A DNA stretch of 64,000 nucleotides from Prillingera fragicola (Eukaryota; Basidiomycota; Tremellomycetes; Trichosporonales; Trichosporonaceae), in NCBI GenBank assembly GCA_002335605.1, contig BEDY01000001.1, positions 4,278,001 through 4,342,000 on the forward strand, written 5' to 3'. This document shows, in pieces, positions 34,129 to 45,579 of the stretch. The position numbers were made by a program, and so were the translations under genes. Each line of letters begins with the position of its first letter. The stretch's first letter is position 1. Below the pieces are notes generated by a model. The model had not been told where the DNA came from, did no database searches, and saw nothing but the letters and a program-made list of their open reading frames with translations.

Positions 34129-34733
34129 ATGTCCAAGTTCACCGCCGAAGACAACAAGAAGGTCATCGCCGAGTACTTTGCCGAATACTGGGGCAAGGGC
34201 AACGCCGACATTGTAAGTCTGCTGCCTTAATGCTTTCACTGACCCACCAGGTCGACAAGCTCTGCGACCCCAACTACCTGATCCACTATCCCATGCACGG
34301 CCCCGTTGTGAGTGGCCTGGCGCCCAGCGGCGACAACAGCTGACAGATCGCAGAAGGGTCGCGAGGCATCGAAGAAGATGCTCAACGACTTTCGCGCCTC
34401 GTTCCCCGACCTGACCTTTTGGGCTGTCGGACCGCTGATCGCGGAGAACACGCCCGAGGGCGACTTTGTCGTTGGCCGGTAAGTGACGTGACACAACAGT
34501 AGAGCAAGGTGCTGACAAGATTTAGCTGGGACGGAGGAGGAACCCACACTGGACCTGCGTTCGCCGACCTGGCGATCGGAGCCATTACGGCCAACACTGG
34601 CAAGAAGATTCGCTTTACTGGAACGACCATGTTCCGCATGGAGAAGGGCAAGATTATGGAGGAGATGGGCGAGGAAGGTGCCCTTAGGGCTTTGTCGCAG
34701 CTTGGCATTGTTGGGGAGCTGCGTTGGACTTAG
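34129..34733 (+). CDS. SnoaL-like (NTF2-fold) protein
   Basis: Exons 34129-34212, 34251-34307, 34354-34478 and 34526-34733 join in phase for 157 residues, right for a stand-alone SnoaL/NTF2-like domain. Seen: EDNKKVIAEYFAEYWGKGNAD, LCDPNYLIHYPMHGPV, KGREASKKMLNDFRASFPDL, and GTHTGPAFADLAIGAITANTGK, the usual order of the family. Known members include polyketide cyclases and small hydrolases or isomerases. Many fungal copies have no known job. No polyketide synthase is nearby, so biosynthesis is not implied. A TATA box and an upstream motif array suggest strong, inducible expression. Divergent from FDH. Confidence 0.85.
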
Positions 34734-36757
34734 GTCGTAGACGAGCATGAACCTTTGGCCATTGTTTTGAGCCTTGCGGCATGGGCCTCGGCATGGCAAC
34801 TCTTTACGGCTCTTGCTATTTTGACTTTGACGCGGACATCGTTCACACTGACACCGCCACCCTGCTATTGTGAACATTCTGAGCAGACCTACGGCACAGT
34901 GACAAGTTGCCGAAGGGAGCACCTCACCAACTCTCCTGCAACCAGCAACAGCAACATGGCAGACGCAGAAGGTCAATGGATCTCAGCAACAGCAAGCAGT
35001 ATCACTCGCACGAGATTCAGCATAAAGCACGCAATTCTGACTTGCAATGGAATTGTATATGCAGGGGGGGACTGTGAATGCAAGTCGGGGGCAAGGTCAT
35101 CTCGCCCCGACTTTCGTCGACGCCGACCCTCAATCTACCTTCTAGCTCACACATTCAGATTTGCCCCACAGACATGCCAGTGTCGTGCTGGTGTGGGGAG
35201 CCGGCGGCTCTCTGTCCCAGGACCGATAACAACTCGGCGGCCGGGGTGGTCCCCCAACCGCATGCGCTTGATGGCGCGGTGGAGGTCGACTTTGACATTC
35301 TCGGCGGCGGGGAGCTGGATCCAGCTCCGCAAACCCTTAGAACCTTTCATCAGCTTGTGAGTAGGTTGGGGGATTCAGTAGTCAACTCTTCTAGCGGCAG
35401 CTTGGCAAGCAGACACAGAGCCTATGGCCCTATGAGAGTCACCGCCCGGCTACCACCTGCTCAAACGACACCCCCGTGGCTCACAGCCCTGTCCATTTTC
35501 GGTGCCCAACGATCAACACTGATACTTTGGCTTTGCATGGCTGGGGGTGTAGGAGCAGGCCATGTACAGAGGATAGTGCTTTCTCGGACAGGCACCGGAG
35601 TGGGCACAGACCACCGGCGGCTTGACGGACTGGACAAGCCGAGGATCGCACGACCAGCTGCGATCCCTACCTGCTGCGCGTGTTGGGGACGCACCAAGCC
35701 CTATGTGTGAGAGTTTGCATAGCATCGGCGGATGCTGACTACTCCGAGATAATCAACATAGTCTGCATCAGTTGCACGGAGCTCGGAGGTTGTTGGAGTA
35801 GACCCTGTCCTGCAGGGTACGGCGCCTGTTCTCACAGCTGCACAACAGGCTCTCCTCACGATGGGAGACATTGGTCGATCCATGTCGGCGGTGGCTTCAC
35901 GCCACACGGCACAAGCGCCTCACGCGCCTGCAGGTGTGCAGCGAGGGGGACGCCACTCTGCTAGCAGTATGGGGCGAGCCATCCGGCCATGAGTTTCCCT
36001 GTCCTCGCTTCTGGACAACTCACCTCCACCTTGAACAAACCTTTGTGCTCTCCATCCTGCCCCCGGGGGGCCAGCAAAGGACAACCTGACTCCGGCGCCA
36101 CATTCCCGCTTCCCCATCAGGAGACCCCCCAGAACGCGCTCATAGCGCCGCCACAACTAGGTCGCTCGACGCTCGGGCCACTGGCGGCGCTGCCAGTACG
36201 ACCTTTTTCTCCTAATCCGTCATTGCTTTCCCCATGGACGCTGACCGTGTTTGTGCTCGCCCCGTGTGGCCCCTGGTAGATGGTTCGCGATGGACCGCCT
36301 GGCTTGCCCGGCTAACCCGGTTTGTGAGGCTGGAGAGGCTTGAGCGCTCCGCCTATTGTGCGAGCCGTGCTGGCGGCTACTCGTGTCGTCTGATACCTGG
36401 ATCACCGTGCACGCCGTGGCATCCCTCTCCCTCGATGTGGCTCAGCGTGTGAAGGAGCGAGGACACTGGTCGTTTCTCGTTATCCACCTGTTCTACGGCC
36501 GCCGCCCGCATGCCAAGCCTGTGGCCTCTGCGACAATCGGCTGACAAGTCTGTTACAGAGCACCTGGCCTCTGTCCGTGGTTTGGGTATATAGAGACTGA
36601 CCGAGCGCTGACAGTTGGTCCTGCCCCACCACACCTCTACACCTATCTAACGCGCACCGCACTTCTTACTCGACTCATCCCTGCTGTTTACAACTCTACT
36701 CCTCAACACTCCTTTTTTTCTACCTCTACTCCCCTATAACTTTCTGCTCTCGCCACA
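34734..36757. other. 2-kb gene-free stretch
   Basis: No supported gene. A plus frame at 35078-35710 and a minus frame at 35147-35350 (SWIQLPAAENVKVDLHRAIK) look partly protein-like but overlap on opposite strands and lack family signs. The last 150 bp (36610-36757) is pyrimidine-rich, the leader of the next permease gene. Confidence 0.4.
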
Positions 36758-38289
36758 ATGGCCGCCCAAGAACCCCGGGCTCACACCGACTCGTTCCCAG
36801 CGGACGACAAGTACGATGCCGAAGCCTCGCGCGTCCCAGAGGGAGCCATCCAGGCCGACATTGACGAGGGTTTCGACCAGCGCGACATCAAGCGCGTCAT
36901 GCGCAAAATTGACTGGCGCCTGATCCCCGTCCTGTCGGCCATGTACTGCGTGTCCCTCGCTGACCGCACCAACTTGTCTGTCGTCCGTGCGGCCAACAAC
37001 TACCAGATGGACAAGGATCTTGGCACTGGTATTGGGGACCGCTACTCGATTGTCAATCTCATCTTCTTTGTCCCCTATATTCTCCTCGAGCTTCCCTCGC
37101 AGCTTGGTCTGCGTGCGTTTGGACCCGCCATTTGGCTCTCGACAGCTGTGCTCCTCTGGGGTGTGGTCACCCTCTCCATGGCGTTTGTCACGACTTGGAA
37201 CCAGCTTGCCGCCCTGCGTGCCATCCTGGGTATCTTTGAGGCAGCCCTCTTCCCAGGTGCTTCCTACCTCATCTCGTGTTGGTGAGTGTTGTCTTTCCGG
37301 TTGCTAGCGCAAGGTGCTGATCAAACCCCAGGTACCCACGCAAGTCCATGGCTACTCGCAATGCCGTCTTCTACATTGTCTCGACCATCCTCGGCTCCTT
37401 CTTCAGCCCCATCTGCTACGGGTTCTCGCTGCTCCAGGGCACTCGCGGTCTCTCGGGCTGGTCATGGGGTTTCATCTGGTACGGACTTGCTACCATTGTC
37501 GTTGCCATTGTTGCGTACTTTACCATTGTCGACTTCCCGGACCGCGCGACCTTCCTTACCCAGGAGGAGCGCGACCTCATCACCACCCGTATCCAGCGTG
37601 ACCGTGGTGACGCCACGCCCGACCCCATGTCGTGGACCAAGGCCGGCAAGTACGCTTGCGACGTGAAGATCTGGCTCTTTGCCCTCTTCTTTATGAGTTC
37701 GACCATGGCTGCGTACTCGCTTGCCTTCTTCCTGCCCCAGATTCTCGGCTCAATGGGCTTCAACAACGTCGAGAGCATGCTCCTCAACACCCCTTGCAAC
37801 GCCTACGCCATGATCCCCTCGCTCATCACCGCCTACGTCGCCGACAAGTACAAGCACCAGCGTGCCAACATGATTTGCGTCAACTGCGTCTTCCTCATCG
37901 CCGGTACTTGCATGTACTCGCAGCTCCCCGTTGCCCAGAAGGCCGCCCGCTACGTCGGCATCTTCTTCGCCGTCGGTTCCTCCAACGCCAACGTCCCGCT
38001 TGTCCTTGCGTGGGCGCAGTCGTGCATTCGCTCCCAGTCAAAGCGTGCGTTCACCGCCGCGCTCATCGTCGCCTGGGGCGGTATCGGCGGTATCTTTGCC
38101 TCGGTCACTTTCATGAACAAGGAGGCCAAGAAGGGATTCCCCACCGGCGTCTTCTTCACCCTCGGCATGAACTGCTTTGTGTTCGTCGCCTCGCTCCTGC
38201 TTAGTCTCTGGTTCCGCTGGCAAAACAAGCGCGCCGACCGCGGCGAGATTGTTCTCGAGGGCGCCGACGACTTCCGTTACCAGGGTTAA
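36758..38289 (+). CDS. major facilitator permease, anion:cation symporter (Dal5/Tna1-like)
   Basis: Plasma-membrane uptake permease for a small organic anion. Exons 36758-37281 and 37332-38289 join in phase for 493 residues. Seen: conserved start of helix 1, RKIDWRLIPVLSAMYCVSLADRTNLS, then NLIFFVPYILLELPSQ, FEAALFPGASYLISCWYPRK, and FDFPD-type loop text after helix 6 (IVDFPDRATFLTQEERDLI). All are hallmarks of the allantoate/nicotinate/pantothenate branch. About 12 hydrophobic helices can be counted. Substrates in this family range over allantoate, nicotinate, vitamins and sulphonates, so none is assigned. It faces a second permease of the same family tail to tail. Confidence 0.9.
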
Positions 38290-38973
38290 GGAAGAACGTG
38301 CTAACCAATGTTAGTTGTGCAGTGGAAGCGAAGGGATTAATGGACGAGCTGTAGTACTGGTTTTCTATGGCATGTCGTTGTGTATACAGTGGGGATGAAA
38401 CCAGGTTGAAGACGTACTCAGTCGCTCGTTGCTTCGTGTTGCAGTGTAAGGCACGCACCTGGACCGATGCAAGTGCCGAGCCGAGCGTTGTTGCAAGTTC
38501 AAACCTACATAGCCGTCACCGTCAAGGGACGCGGCCGTACACACCACTGGCTGCCTTGGCGGTCAGGTTGGCACCTCGGTAGTACCTGTAGTGGGTTTCG
38601 GCGTCGTGGGCATCGTGTGCACCAGCATTATTGACAGCAACCCGAGCGAGCGGCGCGCTTAAGTATTCGCTGTCGCGTAAATGGAACCACGTTGATGGTC
38701 TGGCGGCGTCGTCAACAGGGCCGAGCCGGTCATGTGAGCGGGGTAACACCGGTGGGCTGTTGAGCGGGGGGCGGAGTTGGTGGGTGGGCATCCATCCGCA
38801 GTCTGGCGTGGCAGGTGGCAGTCCTAGTCCCTAATCGTCAAACCTTGTTGGAGTCCTGCACATTCTGCTAGTGTAGTCCATTGCATCGATATTTTTCGCT
38901 ACTTGGAGCCCTGTACAAATTCTTACTGCTGTCACCGACCACAAACCCTGCGTGCTGCTCTGTTGCAGCTGGC
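38290..38973. other. shared 3' flank of the two convergent permease genes
   Basis: 684 bp between stop codons. No gene recognised. Confidence 0.4.
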
Positions 38974-40589
38974 TTAACTGGTGCGACGGGGACCCTTGTC
39001 GCCGAAGCGCCACCAGGTGAAGAGAATGGCGCCAACGGCGACACCGCAGAGAGCACAGGTGATGGCAAAGCCCATGACGTACTTGGGTGCGTCGTGCGAG
39101 GGCCAGAAGAACGAGCCCCAGATGGACGAGAGGTTGCCAAAGCCGTTGATGGCGGCAAACGCGATAGCACGCTTCTCACGACCGTCGAACATGATGAGAG
39201 CCCAGGAGAGGAAGATGGGGATGACAGTCCACACTCCACCGGCACCGAAGCAGATCATTGCGTATTTGACCTTTGCGTTGGGGACGACGGCGCAAATAAT
39301 GTAGCACACTGTCGAGAGAGCACCCGCGCTTGCAATGGTGAGAGCCTTGTGGCCAGTCTTGTCGGCAATGAAACCGCCAGAGAGACACATGACGAGGGCG
39401 ACGGCGTAGATGGGGACAGTCATGAACTGGGCCATGCGTCCCTGGTGGCCGAGGGACTTCATCAGAGTAGGGATAAAGTACGAGATGGTGCCCGAGCATG
39501 CAATGACGTTGTAGACAAGGAGGAGGCACCAAGTGCGGGGGTCCTTGAAGGCGAGCTTGAACGCGGCAAGGTGTCCCACGGGCTCAGCCTCAACGCCGCC
39601 AGTGGCAGCGACGGCGTCGGGGTCAAGAAGACGGTGCTTGGCAATCATCTTCTCCTCCTCGGTGAGCCAGCTGGTGTTGTAGGGGTAGTCTGCTTTGTCA
39701 GGATATTGAACAAGGAATATGACAACACATCGCTACTCACTGGGAAGAACAAAGTAGGCGCAAGCAGCGACAACACAGGTCATGAGACCCTCAATGATGA
39801 ACAGCCAGTGCCAGCCACGAGTGCCGCCAATGCCCTCCATGCCCTCCATGATGCCACCGGCGAGGAGACCGCCAAAGGCACCAGCGACGAGGGTCGACGA
39901 GTAGAAAATGGTCTGACGCTTCGACATCTCCTCGGGCTTGTACCAGCAGGACATGAGGAACGAGACACCAGGGTAGAAACCAGCCTCAACGGCACCGAGA
40001 ACGAAACGGAGGGCGGCCATGCCGCCAGTCGAGTGGACACCCTTGGCGGCGATCGAAATGGCACCCTGTGGCAGGTCAGTGATTGTTCCCTGTACAGTCC
40101 AAATATCATACGTACCCAAGTGAACATGAGGGCGGGAAGGTAAATCTTGGGGCTCGAGTGGGTGATAATCATGTTGGAAGGAACCTCGAACAGAAGGTAC
40201 GAGACGTAGAAAATCGACAGCACAAGCGAGTAGCCGTTCGAGGACATGTGCAGGTCCGCCTCCATACCTCCGACCTTTGCGTTACCAATATTCGTCCTAT
40301 GCAGTCAGTACGGGCATCCTGGTATGTTGACGTTGTTGTACTAACCGGTCAACGTAGTTCATGCTGCGTTTGTAAGCACTGTGCCATGTCGGACAAAAAA
40401 CGGTGCCACTCACAGAAGCATGACCCAGACGGCGGGGAAGAGGTGAAGGTCTACCTTGCGCATGAGGCGCCTCTCGACCTCGGGGTCGATGACAAATGGC
40501 TCATCCTCGGTGATGGCCAACTTGTTGTCGACGAACCCGTCCTCAATCTTCTCGATAGCGTGCTTGTCGTCGTGGATAACGTCGGCCAT
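38974..40589 (-). CDS. second anion:cation symporter family permease, with an 18-nt exon
   Basis: Exons 40589-40414, 40363-40346, 40296-40116, 40065-39741 and 39689-38974 join in phase for 471 residues. The 18-nt second exon encodes the M-N-Y-V-D part of the conserved helix-1 motif, so splicing it out would destroy the DRTN signature and its presence is well supported. Seen: RRLMRKVDLHLFPAVWVMLL, DRTNIGNAK, YLLFEVPSNMI, GAVEAGFYPGVSFLMSCWY, and GTRGWHWLFIIEGLMT. It differs clearly from the neighbour at 36758, so it is not a recent duplicate. Substrate unknown. The N-terminus (ADVIHDDKHAIEKIED) is acidic and cytosolic. Confidence 0.9.
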
Positions 40590-43474
40590 TGTGGACACTA
40601 GGGCTTGTAGGAAAACACTCCACGGGGACCCACCGCCAGTCCTTATGTATCTCTTTTGCTCTCGGCTCAGACAGAATTAACAGGACACCGACAAACTCGA
40701 CAAACTCGGCAAGTCGCGGCTACCCCGGTCAGAGCGGTCAGATGCTCAGGGGATAACGGCAAGCGTTGCATCGCGAAAGAACCTTGACAGCATGCATGGG
40801 TCAGTCGTGTACTCTCCTCCGATGCGTCGCTCAGCGGCGACCCGTGGGGTTAAACGGATGCCCCAGGTGTCTGGGCCGGCCCGCACTAGTCGACGAAGAA
40901 TAGTGGGTGCTGATGATCTCTTGCTCACAGCGACGATGCCCATTCGTCGGCGTTGATACAGGAGAGGGCCAGGATCCCGGATGAGTGCCTGTCGGCTATC
41001 CCTGGCGACTCCGTGATCTCGCTCAACGAGTACGCAGGCCCATTTCACGCAAACGGCTGGCAATGCAGGCCGGCTTTAGTTCCCCGAAACCTGGTGTTTA
41101 GGATGAACCTGAAGAGCAAAGAGCGTTTATGGTGCGACAACAAGAAACTTCCGGTGGCTTCCTGCCGGCCAAGCACCCGATTGACCTGCGTCTCCTGCAG
41201 GCAATGTGAGATTATTCAGTGCATGCATTCATGGAGCCAAACTGGGCACGGCTGGCGCCCAACCGTCCAATCTCGTCGTCGATAGCGGTCAATGCCAAGA
41301 ACCTCATCCGACGATCGCGGATGAGGCGGAGAGGAGCATGAACGCCGAGGCTTACTCTCTCATTGTCAGCCAATTCAGTCATGCACATGGGGCCATGTGC
41401 CGGGAGGATACTGGAATTGATTCTCTTGGGCCATTCGCATGTGCAATCCGGATATCTCATTCAGGATCAAGCGATCATGCGGTTCGTAGGATTGCCCACC
41501 CCCAGGCTCAGCACAGCCTGTGCTTGATCAAATCGCTGTCAAACACGGAGACCAGGCACTTGCACATGCTCAGCTATCTTCCAAGCAAAGGCGTCTGCGG
41601 GGGCTGGGTGTGGCGTTCGGAGCTATTGGACCGAGTGTACTATGCACTCTTTTGTTGACCGTGTGCGCTGCCGACCCGAGCGAGAGAATGAAGGACGTCG
41701 GCAGCAGCAGTGGGGCTCATCTGTGCTGCAGTCTGTCCACGTTCCGGTACCAAGTATGGGGGAAAACGTAGGCTCTGCCTATGACACTGATGTGGTGCGG
41801 TCAGAGCATGTACGTGTCATCCATGAGGGCAACGTACACCATGGCAAGCGAGCGGCCCGGTCGACTCTTTGATCTCAACTTTTTCGCCCCAAGGCACATG
41901 CATGTACATACGAGGATGAGCCTGTGAGCTGTGAGCCTGGAAGCAATCCAAGGAGTTTCTTTGGCTATTGTCCTTGCGATCTGGCCAGATAGCATCGGAT
42001 CCCAGGAGTTCGGCCACCTCGGCGAGCTCGGTGCGGGACCGAGGAGACCTCTCCGACCATTGACCATTGGGCGGTCAAGCGGTCTCGGCCCTTGCGGATC
42101 TACTGTGGGTACCCCGCAACACCGGTCTGATTTGCACAACATTATGAAGAGTGGTGCCTTGTCCCTTCCCGCGTCGGGTACGTGGATGCATTCATCATGC
42201 TCACCCGTCAACTTGAGCCGGCGGTTACGACAGGCTTGTCAACGATGGCGGCACTCCGTCCACCACTAGTGTCTCACCGTACACTATCAGTCGGCGACGG
42301 AGATCCGTCCCCAACACTTATCGCGATCTCATATTCAGGCAGAAGCTCGTGAAGAGGTACCACATGCCGTAGGAAAGGATCGTATAGTGGGTTGCAGCAA
42401 CTGGATAAAATGTCGCTCGGGCCATTTTCGGGCCATTTCAGGACGGGCAACGTAGAAGAGTGGCCGTTTGTCTTTGCAATGGCCTGATGAGCGTGGCTTG
42501 TTGTCGCTTGTGCGGACACGTACAGTGTCTGGTGGTGTTTTTCGTTTCTTCCCCACGAGTCGCTGTGCTTTGTTATTTTGTGTTCAGCTACTAGGCAGTA
42601 CTCCCTAGACGAAGCTCATCGCGATGGGCCATCATACTGGTAAACCGCACTCAAATTGGGTACGGGTGCTGGTTTGGTCGTCTCCCATTGGTGACAAGTG
42701 CCACACCAGAACGTACCGTTGTCACCCCTCCCTTCTCCTTAGTTAGTCACTGGAATCTATCGCGCACTCTTGGCATACAAAGCAGAGCCGGCCTGCGGTA
42801 CCCTTCTTCCAGCTTCCAGGCGCTCACGACCGTTCGGCATCGCGTCCCAATTGCACGTCCATGACACATGTCTTCTCTTCCTCGGCCAAACTAAATGAGC
42901 TAGCGACAATCACCTGACTGCATGCATCAGTGTGCCCATCACACCCGCGCACCTCCTCAGGCTCGGGCCAAGGCGGTCACTTCCAACCGCGCGAGGTGGT
43001 GCAGTCGGTTTTATTTCTCGTCATGCCGCCCTCATTCTGCCCACAACGCTACTGTCCACTGTACGTTATGTTGCACGTCACTCGCTGCCTGGGGATCGTG
43101 AACCATGACGGTGAACCCACTTCTTGGATGCCGCTAGCGGGTACGCCAACAGCGATGATGAGTCATGAGACTCTAGATGCCGAGACGATCTCCACGGCTT
43201 TCGCTGTACTTTTGTCTGCATGCAGTCTAGCGGGAGATGATAATGTTGGAAGTCGTTGAGTAGTTTCATTACCTAATCTGACACGTGGCTAGCACGTGAT
43301 CGTTGTAGTAACCTCCACCGTCTCATACAAGCAGTACAGTTGTATCTATTGTCATGCATCTACCTCTCTATTCTCCATCCTGAAGCAAGCTGGCTGCTAG
43401 CGCGATCACTGGTAGCTTTATCGTGTCGCCTGGTAGCTAGTAAGCACCTAAACCCAATAGATAACCACAAAGTG
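40590..43474. other. 2.9-kb gene-free stretch
   Basis: No supported gene. Short frames such as minus 41212-41460 and minus 42274-42556 look weakly protein-like but are unlinked. Two CACGTG boxes lie 11 bp apart at 43282 and 43293. The lower GC of the right end leads into the tRNA cluster. Confidence 0.4.
43282..43298. promoter_or_regulatory. paired CACGTG E-boxes, 11 bp apart
   Basis: CACGTG at 43282 and 43293, nearly one helical turn apart, about 180 bp upstream of tRNA-Ala. No protein gene starts nearby, so the target is unclear. Confidence 0.4.
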
Positions 43475-43561
43475 GGGCGTGTAGCTCAGTTGGTAGAGCG
43501 CGTCATTAGCATTTCATCAGTCTATTTGACGAGGTCTTTGGTTCGATTCCTAACTCGTCCA
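43475..43561 (+). tRNA. tRNA-Ala(AGC) with a 14-nt intron
   Basis: The 5' GGGCGTG and 3' CTCGTCC-A ends match fungal tRNA-Ala. An A-box-like TAGCTCAGTTGG and a B box GGTTCGATTCC are present. The anticodon stem CGTCA/TGACG encloses TTAGCA, a 14-nt insert (TTTCATCAGTCTAT) after position 37, and one loop base, so the anticodon is AGC. An oligo-T run follows directly as a Pol III terminator. Stem mismatches (T-T in the acceptor and T stems) are minor oddities. Confidence 0.82.
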
Positions 43562-43751
43562 TTTTCTTTTTTGCTGTTTTGTTAGCTCATGCATGTCTAC
43601 CAGCGATTGCAAGAGTGCGCGTTGTGGTAGACAGAGCTGAGCGCACTTGCAAGACAGTCTTGCGGTTTGAAACCGACTGTTTCACATCTGTTGACGTTTG
43701 TGTCACCTATACCAACACGCCCGACAATGTCACGACATCAACATTCTCTCA

Positions 43752-43822
43752 ACACCGTTGGTGAAACGGTATCATGCGTCATTGCCATTGACGCGGCAAG
43801 GGTTCGACTCCCTTACGGTGTA
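43752..43822 (+). tRNA. tRNA-Gly(GCC)
   Basis: 71 nt with a perfect 7-bp acceptor stem (ACACCGT/ACGGTGT), D stem GTGA/TCAT, anticodon stem CGTCA/TGACG enclosing TTGCCAT (anticodon GCC), T stem AAGGG/CCCTT with loop TTCGACT, and discriminator A. The first base is A rather than the usual G. TCTTTT follows as terminator. No intron. Confidence 0.88.
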
Positions 43823-43892
43823 TCTCTTTTGCATCCCGCGATGCATGAGCATTCTCTTTTGCATCCCGCGATGCATGAGCATTCTCTTTTGC
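43823..43892. repeat. 30-bp tandem duplication containing a hairpin and T-runs
   Basis: Two perfect 30-bp copies (43823-43852, 43853-43882) and the first 10 bp of a third follow tRNA-Gly. Each contains TCTCTTTT and the small inverted repeat GCATC-CCGC-GATGC, so the Pol III stop signal is present three times. Confidence 0.9.
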
Positions 43893-44521
43893 TTGGGAGT
43901 GATGGTTGTTGTGTTTGTGACTCGATTTGGATGTGTGGTGGGGTAGAGGGTGGACGGTTGAAACATCTGCAATATTAGCCGGATTCGGTTTGTCTCGGGC
44001 TGAGACAGTGCCACTCAAGGTGGTCTCTCCTCCGAGTATCTCTTGGCGGATCTGCTGTTGCAGCTTTTGTGCTGCATAAGCGCTTGTGGTATGATTAGTG
44101 CCGTTAATGCTCTTGTGATAGTGAGTGCGCAGAGTGCGGTGTTTGATCCCACTTGGACCTCGTTCTGGATCAGTGCTGAGCTTTCCAGTGTTTTGTTGAC
44201 GAGGGGAGAAGAGGAGAGAGTGTCCAATGGCTGTGCCGGGGCATTTTGTCAGGCGCTGAGGTGTTGGAGCTAGCTGGCGGAGTACGTGCGATGGTCGGTA
44301 GGAGCTGGTGAAGATTGAGGCCGACTCGACTCTGAGGCTTTTGTAGAGTGGGAACTGCAGCGTGTTAGAATTCAGAAACATTCTTGGTGATGTTTCGATG
44401 GAAATGAGTGACGGCAACGTCCACGTATGATACATCTGCCAGTCAGCACGCTCCACACAGTGTTTTTCCGTCTCCTGCGCAACTCACATCTACATTACAC
44501 CGGCCCGCAAGCGTGAGCAGT
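43893..44521. other. intergenic, tRNA cluster to DUF1932 gene
   Basis: Lower-GC stretch with no gene recognised. A minus-strand frame (43779-44456) crosses the tRNA and the repeat and is therefore not accepted. Confidence 0.4.
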
Positions 44522-45579
44522 TTAGGTGTCACGCCTGTGCTTTTCAACCAACTCGCGCCCCTCCCTTCCAAACTTGAGCAACGTCGCAATCTCCTCAGCC
44601 TGGCCCTTGGGACCTTCGGCAGCGGCGCCCTCAGCCTTGCCAGTCGCGCGGAGGTCGGCAGCGACGCGCTCAAACACTGATGCCAGGCTGTCATAAACGC
44701 CTGAAGGCTTGGCTGATCCCTCGGGTCCAGCAGGCTTGAGCGTGTCTTCGATAAAGGACGAAATCTCTTCCATCTCGCCCACCCACTGAGTCTGTCAGCC
44801 ATGCGAGACCGCGGGAGACTTACGCGGTAGGCCTTGCTGGGCATGTCTTGAAAGCTAAACCCAAGCCCGTGCAGTTTGTCCGGCACAGACGACGCCATCT
44901 CCGTCATGAGCGCCTTTGCGGTGCCCGGCGAGTGTGCGTGGGCGGACAGGACGAGCAGCGACGCAAGACCAATGTACCCCTTTGCCATTCCCGCGTAGCA
45001 CATCTTGAGGGCACTGGCGGCACCGGCTCCGCCATCCTCCAGGGCGACAACGTGCAGCCCGCCGTCGGGCGACTCGAGGCCGTGCCCGCCCTGTGTACCG
45101 CGGAGCGCGTGCTCGGCGACCTTGAGCTCTTGGGCCCACCTGGGATCCGCCGCCAGAAAGATCTTGGGCTCGCTCGTGTCGTTGGCGGGGAAGCCGATAA
45201 CCGAGCCGTCAATGAGGGGCACGTCGTCGCCGAGGATGCCGGCCATCTTCCTCATCGTACCGGGGGAGATGGCGTTGGCGTCAATGTAGATCGGTGGAGG
45301 CGAGCGCTTGGTTTTCTTGAGCTCGCCAGCAACGTCCTCGGCCAACGACAGCGCCGAAGAGGGCGGGAGGATGGAGAAGATGATATCGGCGTCGCGGACG
45401 ACGTTGGTAAAGGGCACGTCGACGAGTCCAGCCTCGGCCGCGCGCGAACCTGTTGAGGCAGAGCGGCCAGCGAGAGAGGTGAGGAGCGTGAGGTCTGGCT
45501 GGCGAAGGTGGAGGAGGCGGGCGAGCGAGGCTCCCATGCCGCCTGGGTAGAGGAAAGCAATGGTCTTGATTGGTGACAT
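44522..45579 (-). CDS. 6-phosphogluconate dehydrogenase-like protein with DUF1932 domain
   Basis: Exons 45579-44824 and 44785-44522 join in phase for 339 residues. The N-terminal Rossmann part begins KTIAFLYPGGMGASLARLL, a G-x-G-x-x-A variant in which the first Gly region reads PGGMG. Then come DADIIFSILPPSSALSLAED and YIDANAISPGTMRKMAGIL, the usual beta-hydroxyacid dehydrogenase substrate loop, and DGSVIGFP. The helical C-terminal part (ALKMCYAGMAKGYIGLASL; FSFQDMPSKAYR; EISSFIEDTLKP) fits DUF1932 as in NAD-binding phosphogluconate dehydrogenase-like proteins of fungi. The exact substrate is unknown. A six-fold motif array lies 140-250 bp upstream of its start. Confidence 0.85.

Noticed and set aside
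35078..35710. 210-codon plus frame between the SnoaL-like and permease genes
   Set aside because: No domain, and an overlapping minus frame is equally protein-like. Not enough to call a gene.
38881..40143. 420-codon plus-strand frame opposite the second permease
   Set aside because: It is an antisense shadow of the permease exons and runs through two of its introns.
43823..43892. direct repeats considered as a CRISPR-like array
   Set aside because: The copies are adjacent with no spacers, and the genome is fungal.
43779..44456. 225-codon minus-strand frame
   Set aside because: It runs through tRNA-Gly and the 30-bp duplication, so its repeated residues come from non-coding DNA.
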